DNA of 64,000 nt from Devosia nanyangense (lineage in GTDB: Bacteria; Pseudomonadota; Alphaproteobacteria; Rhizobiales; Devosiaceae): the NCBI GenBank assembly GCA_016213505.1, contig JACRAF010000027.1, positions 1 to 64,000 on the forward strand, read 5' to 3'. Position 1 is the stretch's first letter. The number at the start of each line of letters is the position of its first letter. A model generated the notes under the pieces. The model saw only the letters and a program-made list of their open reading frames with translations, made no database searches and was not told the DNA's origin. This document shows, one piece after another, positions 18,107 through 26,480 of the stretch. The translations under genes and the position numbers were made by a program.

Positions 18107-18160
18107 GGACAGGATTTGGCGGGGCGGGCCGGTGGTCCGCCTCCTCCTCATGCGTGTGGC

Positions 18161-18331
18161 CTCCCCCTCATCCGCCCTTCGGGCACCTTCTCCCACAAGG
18201 GCAGAAGGCGACCGAACCGAGGGTTCTGAGTGTTGGCCTTCTCCGATCGAGGGAGGGCATGACTGAGAAACTGCCGGCTCCTTGGCCTTCTGCCCTTATG
18301 GGAGAAGGTGCCCAACGGGCGGATGAGGGGT
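18161..18331. repeat. RIME-like mosaic repeat, family A (complete copy)
   Basis: About 170 bp between the binding-protein gene and puuD. The outer arms of about 32 bases (18164-18195 and 18299-18330) are nearly perfect inverted repeats, with CCCCTCATCCGCCC at one end and GGGCGGATGAGGGG at the other. CTTCTCCC/GGGAGAAGG words repeat inside. A transcript would fold into a long hairpin, so it may act as a terminator or stabiliser between the two units. Confidence 0.75.
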
Positions 18332-18363
18332 GAGCCCACACACTGGCCTAAGGTGACTTAGTA

Positions 18364-19587
18364 ATGCCCGACTACGCGATCTTCTGGGAATGGCTGAGTT
18401 TTGCCGTGCGGTGGGTGCACGTGATCACGGCCGTCGCCTGGATCGGAGCGTCGTTCTATTTCATCGCGCTCGACCTGGGGCTCAGGAAGACGCCGAGCCT
18501 GCCGCCGCTGGCTTCGGGCGAGGAGTGGCAGGTGCATGGCGGCGGGTTCTATCACATCCAGAAATACCTGGTGGCGCCGGAGTTCTTGCCCGAGCACCTG
18601 ACCTGGTTCAAATGGGAGAGCTATTTCACCTGGCTCAGCGGCTTCGTGCTGATGGTCATGGTCTACTATTTCGGCGCCGACCTGTTCCTCATCGACAGGC
18701 ACGTGCTGGATGTTCCCAACTGGGTGGGCATCCTGATCTCGATCGGCTCGATCGTGGTGGGCTGGTACGCTTATGACCTGTTGTGCAAATCGCCGATCGG
18801 CAAGTCGACCGGCGGCCTGATGGTGGCGCTGTTCGCGGTGCTGACGGCGATGTCGTGGGCGTACACGCAGGTGTTCACCGGCCGGGCGGCGATGCTGCAC
18901 ATGGGCGCGTTCACCGCGACGATCATGGCGGCGAACGTGGCGATGATCATCATCCCCAACCAGAAGATCGTGGTCGGCGACCTGAAGGCCGGGCGCGTGC
19001 CGGATGCGAAATACGGGTACGTCGCCAAGCAGCGCTCGCTGCACAACAACTACCTGACGCTGCCGGTGATCTTCTTCATGCTGTCGATCCACTACCCGCT
19101 GGCGTTCGCGACGCAGTGGAACTGGCTGATCGCCGCGCTGATCTTCCTCGAAGGGGCGGTGATCAGGCACTGGTTCAATACGCATCACGCGCGGAAGGGA
19201 AATCCGCATTGGACGTGGGGCGTGGCCGTGGTCATCTTCCTCGTCATCGCGTGGCTGTCGTCGGCGGGCAAGCCCGGCGACGCGCGGGAGGAGGTGGCGT
19301 CGGCGGGCGCCGGGCCGTTTCTGGCAGCAAGTCATTTCCCCGCCGTCCGCGACGTGATCCTCGGGCGCTGCTCGATGTGCCACGCGGCGGCACCGAGCTA
19401 TGAGGGCATCTACGAGGCACCCCGGAACGTGCACCTCGACAGCGACGCGGCGATCGCCAACCACGCCGAGCTGATTGCGCTGCAGGCGGGATATTCGGCG
19501 GCGATGCCGCCCGGCAACGTCACCGAGATCACGCCGGAAGAGCGGGCGCTGATCGTTGCCTGGTACCGCGAGGCGACGCACTCGTGA
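18364..19587 (+). CDS. puuD: Urate hydroxylase PuuD (membrane, cytochrome c domain)
   Basis: A 407-residue integral membrane protein with about eight or nine transmembrane helices (residues 10 to about 320) containing conserved HVI and HYPLAF-type histidines, followed by a periplasmic cytochrome c domain. The heme site is Cys336-SM-Cys339-His340, with Met381 (AMPPGN) a likely axial ligand. PuuD oxidises urate to 5-hydroxyisourate and passes electrons to the respiratory chain, replacing soluble uricase. Located between the xanthine uptake/oxidation operon and guaD; its TGA overlaps the guaD start in a GTGA junction. Confidence 0.93.
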   Translation: MPDYAIFWEWLSFAVRWVHVITAVAWIGASFYFIALDLGLRKTPSLPPLASGEEWQVHGGGFYHIQKYLVAPEFLPEHLTWFKWESYFTWLSGFVLMVMVYYFGADLFLIDRHVLDVPNWVGILISIGSIVVGWYAYDLLCKSPIGKSTGGLMVALFAVLTAMSWAYTQVFTGRAAMLHMGAFTATIMAANVAMIIIPNQKIVVGDLKAGRVPDAKYGYVAKQRSLHNNYLTLPVIFFMLSIHYPLAFATQWNWLIAALIFLEGAVIRHWFNTHHARKGNPHWTWGVAVVIFLVIAWLSSAGKPGDAREEVASAGAGPFLAASHFPAVRDVILGRCSMCHAAAPSYEGIYEAPRNVHLDSDAAIANHAELIALQAGYSAAMPPGNVTEITPEERALIVAWYREATHS

Positions 19588-20897
19588 GCCCGCATCCGAC
19601 CGAGGTGAAGGTGCTGCGCGGGCGGGTGCTGAGCTTCATCGACGAGCCCCAGGCGATCGACGACGCAAAGAGCTACCGCTACATCGCGGACGGCGCCGTG
19701 GTGATCGGCGACGGCAAGATCGTGATGATCGGCGAATTCAACCCCAGGGCGGCGGCGCATCACGAGGTGATCGACCACCGGCCCAACCTGATCATGGCGG
19801 GGTTCATCGACCCGCATATCCATTTCCCGCAGATGCAGGTGATCGGCTCTTATGCCGCCAATTTGCTCGAGTGGCTCAACACCTACACCTTCGTCGAGGA
19901 GCAGAAATTCGGCGACGAAGCGCATGCCCAGCGGATCGCGTCAAAATTCTTCGACGAGCTGATCCGGCACGGGACGACCACGGTGGCGAGCTATTGTTCG
20001 GTGCATCCGCAATCGGTCGATGCGTTCTTTGCCGAGGCGGGCAAGCGCGACATGCTGATGCTCGGCGGCAAGGTGATGATGGACCGCAACGCGCCGGCGG
20101 CGCTCTGCGACACGCCGCAAGCGAGTTATGACGACAGCAAGCGGCTGCTCGAGACCTGGCACGGCAAGGGCCGCGCGCACTACGCGATCACGCCGCGCTT
20201 CGCCATCACCTCGAGCCCCGAGCAGATGGAGATGGCCGAGGCTTTGGCGCGCGAGTATCCCGACATCCACATCCAGACGCATGTCGACGAGAACCTCGCC
20301 GAGGTCGAGCTGGCGCGCGAGCTCTATCCCAACCTCAAGGATTATCTGGGCATCTACGAGCGCTATCATCTGCTGGGGCCGAAGACGCTGCTCGGGCACT
20401 GCATCCACCTGACGCACCGCGAATGCGAGGTGCTGGCGGCGACGCGGTCGGTCGCGGTGTGGTGTCCGACGAGCAATCTGTTCATCGGCTCGGGCATGTT
20501 CGACCACGACCGGCTGGCGTCGCATGGCGCCCGCATCGCGGTGGCGACGGACGTGGGGGGCGGTACGTCGTACTCGATGCTGCGCACGCTCGACGAGGGC
20601 TACAAGGTGCTGCAGTCGCGCGGCCAACGGCTCAATCCGCTGCGATCGTTCTACATGATGACGCTGGGCAATGCCCGGGCGCTGTCGCTGGACGGGCGGA
20701 TCGGTTCGCTGGAGCCGGGGGCCGATGCCGATCTGGTGGTGCTCGATGCCCGGGCGACGCCGCAGATGGCCCTACGAATGGAGGCCGTCGGCAGCCTTGC
20801 CAATGAGCTGTTCCTGCTGCAGACCTGCGGCGACGACCGGGCGGTGGTGGAGACGTATGTGATGGGGAAGGCGATGAAGTCGGCACTGGCGGGCTAG
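19584..20897 (+). CDS. guaD: Guanine deaminase
   Basis: A 437-residue amidohydrolase that deaminates guanine to xanthine and so feeds XdhAB. The zinc motif HIHFPQ (after GFIDP) is at about residue 75, with further metal ligands in TIDQTHVDE-like QTHVDEN, GHCIHL and the ATDVGGG segment. SYAANLLEWLNTYTF is typical of guanine deaminases. It starts with GTG inside the puuD stop, so the two are translationally coupled. Cytosolic. Confidence 0.93.
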   Translation: MSPHPTEVKVLRGRVLSFIDEPQAIDDAKSYRYIADGAVVIGDGKIVMIGEFNPRAAAHHEVIDHRPNLIMAGFIDPHIHFPQMQVIGSYAANLLEWLNTYTFVEEQKFGDEAHAQRIASKFFDELIRHGTTTVASYCSVHPQSVDAFFAEAGKRDMLMLGGKVMMDRNAPAALCDTPQASYDDSKRLLETWHGKGRAHYAITPRFAITSSPEQMEMAEALAREYPDIHIQTHVDENLAEVELARELYPNLKDYLGIYERYHLLGPKTLLGHCIHLTHRECEVLAATRSVAVWCPTSNLFIGSGMFDHDRLASHGARIAVATDVGGGTSYSMLRTLDEGYKVLQSRGQRLNPLRSFYMMTLGNARALSLDGRIGSLEPGADADLVVLDARATPQMALRMEAVGSLANELFLLQTCGDDRAVVETYVMGKAMKSALAG

Positions 20898-20916
20898 GGG
20901 CGTTTGTGGCAAAGGC

Positions 20917-21034
20917 CCCCTCATCGGGCCTTCGGCCACCTTCTCCCCCATAGGGAGAAGGACAGGAGCCGCGATGCTAGTGTGTCGGCCTTCTCCCCCG
21001 GGGGGAGAAGGTGCCCAACGGGCGGATGAGGGGG
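20917..21034. repeat. RIME-like mosaic repeat, family A
   Basis: About 118 bp between guaD and glcB, flanked by CCCCTCATCGGG and GGGCGGATGAGGGG, with internal CTTCTCCCCC and GGGGGAGAAGG arms. The reading frame of glcB is open back into this repeat, so automated start calls may wrongly include it. Confidence 0.72.
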
Positions 21035-21058
21035 CCTTGCCCCGACGAGGATCTTGCG

Positions 21059-23203
21059 ATGGCCAACTATCTCAACAAATCCGGCCTCGAGGTCGATGCG
21101 CAGCTGGTGAGCTTCATCGAGACGGAGGCGCTGCCGGGGACGGGGGTTGCGGCCGAGGCGTATTGGGCGGGGCTGGCGGGGCTGGTCGAAAAATTCATGC
21201 CGCGCAACCGCGAGCTGCTGGCGATCCGCGACCGGATGCAGAAGCAGATCGACGACTGGCACCACGCGCACGGGCCGGTGGCGAAGGACCCGGCGGGGTA
21301 TGAGACGTTCCTCCGCGAGATCGGCTATCTCGTGCCGGAGCCGGCCGATTTCGCCATTGAAACTACGGGCCTCGACCCGGAGCTGTCGACGATCTGCGGG
21401 CCGCAGCTGGTGGTGCCGGTCAGCAACGCCCGTTACGCGCTCAATGCCGCGAATGCCCGCTGGGGGTCGCTCTATGACGCGCTCTACGGCACCGACGCGA
21501 TTTCGCGGGACGGGGAGCTGGCGCCGGGCAAGGGGTTCAATCCGAAGCGCGGCGCAGCGGTGGTGGCGCGGGGGGCAGAATTCCTCGACGAGGCGTTTCC
21601 GCTGACACGCGGCAGCCATGAACATGTCTCACGTTATCTCCCGGCCGGCGGCACGCTGATGATCGACACGGCGGATGGGGCGGCGGCTCTGGCCGATCCG
21701 ACCCAGTTCGTCGGCTACGGGCAGGGGCAGATCGTGCTCCGGCATCATGGGCTGCACGCCATCCTCCATATCGATCCACAGAACCCGATCGGGGCGACGC
21801 ATGCGGCGGGGCTCGCCGACATCATCATCGAGAGCGCGCAGACGACGATCCAGGACTGCGAGGATTCGGTCGCGGCGGTGGACGCCGAGGACAAGATCGG
21901 GGTCTATCGCAACTGGCTCGGACTGATGCAGGGCACGCTCAGCGATACGTTCGAGAAGGGCGGCAAGACCGTTCACCGCTCGCTCAACGCGGACAGGGTC
22001 TTCACCGGCGCCGACGGCCAGAAGCTGACGCTCAAGGGCCGGGCGCTGCTGCTGGTGCGCAATGTCGGGCATTTGATGACGACGCGGGCCGTGCTCGACA
22101 AGACTGGAACGCCGATCGGAGAGGGACTGCTCGATGCGGCGGTGACGACGCTCTGCGCGATGCACGATACCGGCAATTCGCGCACCGGCGCGGTCTACAT
22201 CGTCAAGCCCAAGATGCACGGGCCGGACGAGGTGGCGTTCGCCTGCGAGATGTTCGGGGCGGTCGAGGCCATGCTGGGGCTCAGGCCCGAGACGATCAGG
22301 ATCGGCATCATGGACGAGGAGCGGCGGACTTCGGCCAACCTCAAGGCGGCGATCTACGCCGCACGCAAGCGGGTGTTCTTCATCAACACCGGCTTCCTCG
22401 ATCGCACCGGCGACGAAATCCACACCTCGATGGAGGCGGGGCCGGTGCTGCGCAAGGACGACGTGAAGTCGGAGGCGTGGATCAGGGCGTACGAGGATCG
22501 CAACGTGCTGATCGGGCTCGCCACCGGGTTTTCCGGCAAGGCGCAGATCGGCAAGGGCATGTGGGCGCGGCCGGACGACATGGCGGCGATGCTGGCGAGC
22601 AAGGCGGCGCACCCCAACGCCGGCGCCAATACGGCGTGGGTGCCCTCGCCGACGGCGGCGACGCTGCATGCGCTCCACTATCACGAGGTCGACGTGTTCG
22701 CGGCGCAGCAGCGGCGGCACAACCAGCCGACGCCGGGCTTAAGCGAGCTGTTCTCGATGCCGGTGCTGGACGCGAGCAAGCTCGATCGGGCGGCGATCAC
22801 CGCCGAGGTCGAGAACAATGCGCAAGGGATTCTGGGCTATGTGGTGCGCTGGGTGGACGAGGGAGTCGGCTGCTCGAAGGTGCCGGATATTCACGACGTC
22901 GGGCTGATGGAGGACCGGGCGACCTGCCGCATCTCCTCGCAGGCGATCGCCAACTGGCTCAGGCACGGGCTGGTGACGAAGGACGAGGTGATCGCGGTGT
23001 TCGAACGCATGGCCGCGGTGGTCGACAAGCAGAACGCGGGAGATGCGAACTATATTCCAATGAGCGGCAATTTCGGCTCGATCGCGTTTCAGGCGGCGCT
23101 GGATTTGGCGCTGCGCGGGGCCGACCAGCCGTCGGGGTATACGGAGCCGCTGCTGCATGCGGCGCGGGTAAGGGTGAAGGCCGAGGGCGAGAAGCGGGGG
23201 TAG
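21059..23203 (+). CDS. glcB: Malate synthase G
   Basis: A 714-residue isoform-G malate synthase, the usual length. It condenses glyoxylate and acetyl-CoA to malate in the cytosol. Landmarks are NARYALNAANARWGSLYDALYGTD, the substrate-binding EDSVAAVDAEDK segment, GRSLLLVRNVGHLMT-like KGRALLLVRNVGHLM, and IGIMDEERRTSANLKA. The ATG at 21059 begins MANYLNKSGLEVD, as in other GlcB proteins; an ATG 48 bases upstream lies in the repeat. Its place after guaD fits disposal of the glyoxylate made from ureidoglycolate at the end of purine breakdown, although genes for those last steps are not in the window. Confidence 0.95.
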   Translation: MANYLNKSGLEVDAQLVSFIETEALPGTGVAAEAYWAGLAGLVEKFMPRNRELLAIRDRMQKQIDDWHHAHGPVAKDPAGYETFLREIGYLVPEPADFAIETTGLDPELSTICGPQLVVPVSNARYALNAANARWGSLYDALYGTDAISRDGELAPGKGFNPKRGAAVVARGAEFLDEAFPLTRGSHEHVSRYLPAGGTLMIDTADGAAALADPTQFVGYGQGQIVLRHHGLHAILHIDPQNPIGATHAAGLADIIIESAQTTIQDCEDSVAAVDAEDKIGVYRNWLGLMQGTLSDTFEKGGKTVHRSLNADRVFTGADGQKLTLKGRALLLVRNVGHLMTTRAVLDKTGTPIGEGLLDAAVTTLCAMHDTGNSRTGAVYIVKPKMHGPDEVAFACEMFGAVEAMLGLRPETIRIGIMDEERRTSANLKAAIYAARKRVFFINTGFLDRTGDEIHTSMEAGPVLRKDDVKSEAWIRAYEDRNVLIGLATGFSGKAQIGKGMWARPDDMAAMLASKAAHPNAGANTAWVPSPTAATLHALHYHEVDVFAAQQRRHNQPTPGLSELFSMPVLDASKLDRAAITAEVENNAQGILGYVVRWVDEGVGCSKVPDIHDVGLMEDRATCRISSQAIANWLRHGLVTKDEVIAVFERMAAVVDKQNAGDANYIPMSGNFGSIAFQAALDLALRGADQPSGYTEPLLHAARVRVKAEGEKRG

Positions 23204-23250
23204 GGACCGCACTCCAGGTTCGTGTTTGCTCTTGGTCCGGAGGGTGTGGC

Positions 23251-23372
23251 CTCCCCCTCATCCGGCTTCGCCACCTTCTCCCACGAGGGGAGAAGGCAAT
23301 CGAGCCGAGAGGCCGGAGGTAGTGACCTTCTCCCCTCGTGGGAGAAGGTGCCCGGAGGGCGGATGAGGGGGA
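23251..23372. repeat. RIME-like mosaic repeat, family A
   Basis: About 122 bp between the convergent glcB and GT87-like genes. The ends CTCCCCCTCATCCGG and GGCGGATGAGGGGGA are inverted, as are the inner CACCTTCTCCCACGAGGGGAGAAGG and CCTTCTCCCCTCGTGGGAGAAGG blocks. The long symmetrical hairpin could serve as a bidirectional terminator here. Confidence 0.72.
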
Positions 23373-23397
23373 GGCGGCTGCGCGAGGCCATCGGGTT

Positions 23398-24504
23398 CTA
23401 GTCCGCGGCGGGTACCGAGCCTCGCAAATACGCCACCAGCATCCACGCCCCCAGCACAAAACTCGGGACGCCCACCACGTCGTTCACCCAGAGCCATGGA
23501 CCGAGATAGTATTGCGGCTGCAGGACGACGTAGCCGAGTTCGAACAGGCTGAGGAAGATCGCGTAGGGCCAGCTCAGGCGGGCGAGGCGGTCGGCGTCGG
23601 GGGTGCCCAGCAGGGGCAGGGCGGCGACCAGTGCCAGCCATGACACCCAGAATTGCGGGTTGCCGACCTTGTAGGTGAGGAGCACCGCAAAGAGGCCCCA
23701 GCACGCGCTGGTGAGCCAATTGTCGCGGCGGAGCCAGGCGGCCCAGACCGCGGCGAGCCAGACCAGCAGCACCAGCGGGCCGTTGAAGCGGACGAGAAGA
23801 TCGACGGCATCGCCCATGCCGAGATTGCGTCCGGCGACGACGATGGGGCGGAGGATCGAGAGGATGGTGGCGTCGCGGCTGACGCCGTAGGCGATGGCTT
23901 CGAACAAGGCGCTGCCCCAGATGACGAAGGCGGCGGCGATGCCGATGGCGATGGTCGCGGCAGCTGCGAGCAGCAGGCGGGGCTGGATCAGGCGCGCGTC
24001 GAGGGCGAAGAAGGGGATCAGAAGCGCCGGGTAGTACTTGTCGAGCGTCGCGAGGCCGAGCAGCACGCCGGCGAGGATGAAGCGGCCGTCACGCCGGGCC
24101 AGCACCGCGCCGAGGATCAGCGCGGCGACGAAGGCATCGTTGAGGCCGAACCAGAAGGCGCTGACGAGGACCAGCAGGTTGGCGCCGAAGGCGACGAAAT
24201 AGGTGGTCCGCCATTGGGCCAAGGGGCGGGTGTAGAACAGCGTCAGAAACAGCAGGCCATTGGCGGCGAGGAGGCTGATGGCGATGACGATCTTGGGCGC
24301 CAGCGGGCGGATCGGCAACAGCAGCGCGAAGGCGTTGTGCAGCGGACCGTAGGCGTTGTTGGTGCTCCACGGATTGTCGCCGCCCAGCACCAGCGCCCAT
24401 TGCTTCAGGTAGTCGCCATAGTCGTGACGGATGCCGCCGCCGATGCTGAGCATCAGCGCCAGCGCCGAGAGGGCGAGCAGAATGGGGAGCGGGCGGGCCG
24501 TCAC
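23398..24504 (-). CDS. GT87/DUF2029-like integral membrane protein
   Basis: A 368-residue polytopic protein with roughly ten hydrophobic segments. The first periplasmic loop has DYGDYLKQWALVLGGDNPW and a conserved-looking YGPLHNAF motif, as in lipid-linked glycosyltransferases of the GT-C fold (alpha-mannosyltransferase-like, DUF2029), where an Asp in that loop is catalytic. It starts with GTG overlapping the stop of the hydrolase (GTGA), so the two are coupled. The substrate is unknown; no polysaccharide genes lie nearby. Confidence 0.65.
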   Translation of the reverse strand: MTARPLPILLALSALALMLSIGGGIRHDYGDYLKQWALVLGGDNPWSTNNAYGPLHNAFALLLPIRPLAPKIVIAISLLAANGLLFLTLFYTRPLAQWRTTYFVAFGANLLVLVSAFWFGLNDAFVAALILGAVLARRDGRFILAGVLLGLATLDKYYPALLIPFFALDARLIQPRLLLAAAATIAIGIAAAFVIWGSALFEAIAYGVSRDATILSILRPIVVAGRNLGMGDAVDLLVRFNGPLVLLVWLAAVWAAWLRRDNWLTSACWGLFAVLLTYKVGNPQFWVSWLALVAALPLLGTPDADRLARLSWPYAIFLSLFELGYVVLQPQYYLGPWLWVNDVVGVPSFVLGAWMLVAYLRGSVPAAD

Positions 24505-26135
24505 AGCTCGTAGACGGGCAGGTGGATGGCGCTCGGCCGCGCCGGATCGTGGAAGATCTCGATGTCGACGGGCAACAGGTGAGTTGCCGTTCCGAACGGC
24601 TCGTCGGTGCCGGTATTGCGGGCGTAACGCGGATGGGCGCCGCTGGCGACGATCAGGCGGAGCCGGTGGTCGCGCCTGAAGCAATAGGCCGTGGCGTTGA
24701 GTTTGAGGCTCAGCTTCCAGACGTCGTCGGGCACCGCCGGATCGGCCGAGGTCTTGCGGATGATGCCGTCGCAGACGTTGATCGAGAGGCCCTTCTCGTC
24801 GACGTCGCAGAGCTTCACGAAGAGATCGGCATTGGGCAGGCTGGCCCGCGCGTAGATCACGGCGCGGACGTTGCCGATGATCGAGATGTCGGAAAACAGC
24901 GGCTCGGAGGTGAACAGCAGAACGTCGTTCCGCCGCTCCAGCTTGGCCTGATCGATCGGCCCGGCGCCGGTGAAGGCGAACATGTTGCCGCCGAAATTGG
25001 GAGTCGGTTTCGCCGGATCGTAAGTGTAACGGTTGGGCGGCGAGGCCTTGACCGGCCGCTGCGACAGCACCTTGTCGGGATGCAGGTGCCAGACCTGGAT
25101 GTCGGGCGGTCCCGGCGGATAGGCATCGAAATCGCGCCACTCGCTGCGGCCGCCGATGTGGAGCCGGACCGGTTTGTCGCCGAGCCCCGAGCGGTCGCCG
25201 AGCAGTTCGGCGTTCATCCAGCCGAGGGTGTCGCGGATGCTCTCGGTCTGCAGCTCTGGGCTGACGTGGACCCACGGCCCGACCGTGAGCCGCACCCTGC
25301 AACCGGCATCGGCGAGGGTCTCGTGGTCGCGCAGCAGCTGGTCGAGCATGAAATCGTACCAGCCGGAGACAAAGCTCGTCGGCGGGGTGCGGGCGCCGAG
25401 GCGGTGGGTGTGATCGAGCGGCTCCCAGAACGCGTCGTTGCCGACCGACTCGCCGAGCCAGCCCTGCCAGAACGGCACCTTGCGGCCGGTAAGGCGCTGG
25501 TCGGCATCGATCAGCGGCAGCTTCATCGAGACGCGCAGGGTGCGCCGCTCGATGTCGCCCGAGGCCATGCGGCGCGCCGCCAGCACGGGGTTGCGCTGGA
25601 TGCCGTCGATGACCTGCATCCAGCCCAGCCATAGGCCGAGCTGGAAGGCGCCGCCAGGAAAGACGATGCTGCGGAACTCGGCGCTCGTCACCTTCACCGC
25701 CATCGCCGATTGCTTGGGCAGGGCGTCGGAGATCGCCCATTGGGCGTAGCCGAGATAGCTCGGGCCGGAGAGGCCGAGCCGGCCGTCGAACCAGGGCTGG
25801 GCCTTGATCCAGGCGAGGGTGGCGAGGCCGTCGTCCCGCTCGTTGCGCAGCGGCTCGAAATCGCCGCCGGATTTGCCGGTGCCGCGGCAGGCCTGGATGA
25901 CGACGTTGTAGCCGCGCTCGGCATAGACCTCGGCGACGGTCGAAAACCCGGTGAGGCCGTAGGGGATGCGCATCAGGAGCGTCGGGTGTTTGCCGGCCTG
26001 GGCGGGGGTGAACAGCTCGGTCTCGAGCTCGACGCCGTCGGCCATCGCCAGGCGAATGCCGCGAGTGCGGCGCGCGGCGCACAGGCGCCGGGGCAAGCCC
26101 ACGCTGCGGGCGAGAAAGTAACTGCCGAGGCTCAT
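24501..26135 (-). CDS. CocE/NonD family hydrolase (X-Pro dipeptidyl-peptidase S15)
   Basis: A 544-residue serine hydrolase. The N-terminal alpha/beta-hydrolase domain has GYNVVIQACRGTGKSGG, the nucleophile elbow LGLSGPSYLGYAQ (GxSYxG), and later SFVSGWYDFML and GPWVH, which supply the acid and His. The C-terminal jelly-roll (X-Pro_dipeptidyl-peptidase C-terminal) starts at about residue 330 with FTGAGPIDQAK. Members cleave esters, amides or acyl-proline bonds. No clear signal peptide is seen. The frame is open a little further upstream, and the ATG at 26135 is the best candidate. Confidence 0.85.
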   Translation of the reverse strand: MSLGSYFLARSVGLPRRLCAARRTRGIRLAMADGVELETELFTPAQAGKHPTLLMRIPYGLTGFSTVAEVYAERGYNVVIQACRGTGKSGGDFEPLRNERDDGLATLAWIKAQPWFDGRLGLSGPSYLGYAQWAISDALPKQSAMAVKVTSAEFRSIVFPGGAFQLGLWLGWMQVIDGIQRNPVLAARRMASGDIERRTLRVSMKLPLIDADQRLTGRKVPFWQGWLGESVGNDAFWEPLDHTHRLGARTPPTSFVSGWYDFMLDQLLRDHETLADAGCRVRLTVGPWVHVSPELQTESIRDTLGWMNAELLGDRSGLGDKPVRLHIGGRSEWRDFDAYPPGPPDIQVWHLHPDKVLSQRPVKASPPNRYTYDPAKPTPNFGGNMFAFTGAGPIDQAKLERRNDVLLFTSEPLFSDISIIGNVRAVIYARASLPNADLFVKLCDVDEKGLSINVCDGIIRKTSADPAVPDDVWKLSLKLNATAYCFRRDHRLRLIVASGAHPRYARNTGTDEPFGTATHLLPVDIEIFHDPARPSAIHLPVYEL

Positions 26136-26312
26136 GGCAGCCGGCCCGTTCGCGCGCCCAACTCACTCAAACCCATCGACCCGGCCCCGCCCCCGAAGCA
26201 TGCCCGAGGTTCGGCTGGCGGCATCCGCGGGTCAAGCCCCGCCGGAACTGCGTAGCGGCCGGGGCGTTGGTTTTGGTGAAACTCCCGAACGAATGGGAAA
26301 ACGGAGGGTTCG

Positions 26313-26480
26313 ATGAAAACCTATGATGCCCACAAGACCGCCACGGAAGCTCGCCAAGGCAGCCCGCGGCTCGACAATTTCTGGGTGCTGATCATCTCGA
26401 CCGCGCTGGTCATCGCGCTGTTCGCCATCATCTTCCTGGTGTTCTTCGTGACCACGCCGGTTGCAGCGATGGCGCTTTAG
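26313..26480 (+). CDS. Small single-pass membrane protein (55 aa)
   Basis: A short gene with a good ribosome site (ACGGAGGG, 6 bases before the ATG). The protein starts MKTYDAHKTATEARQ, then one long hydrophobic helix at about residues 23-50 (NFWVLIISTALVIALFAIIFL), and ends MAL. No family recognised. Its stop overlaps the stop of the convergent GGDEF gene by 4 bases. Confidence 0.6.
   Translation: MKTYDAHKTATEARQGSPRLDNFWVLIISTALVIALFAIIFLVFFVTTPVAAMAL

Noticed and set aside
18161-18331. Considered as a CRISPR or insertion-sequence end
   Set aside because: No spacer-repeat periodicity, no transposase and no target-site duplications seen; similar palindromes occur across the window.
21011-21058. 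Upstream extension of malate synthase G
   Set aside because: It lies inside the RIME-like repeat; the protein start MANYLNKSG at 21059 fits the family.
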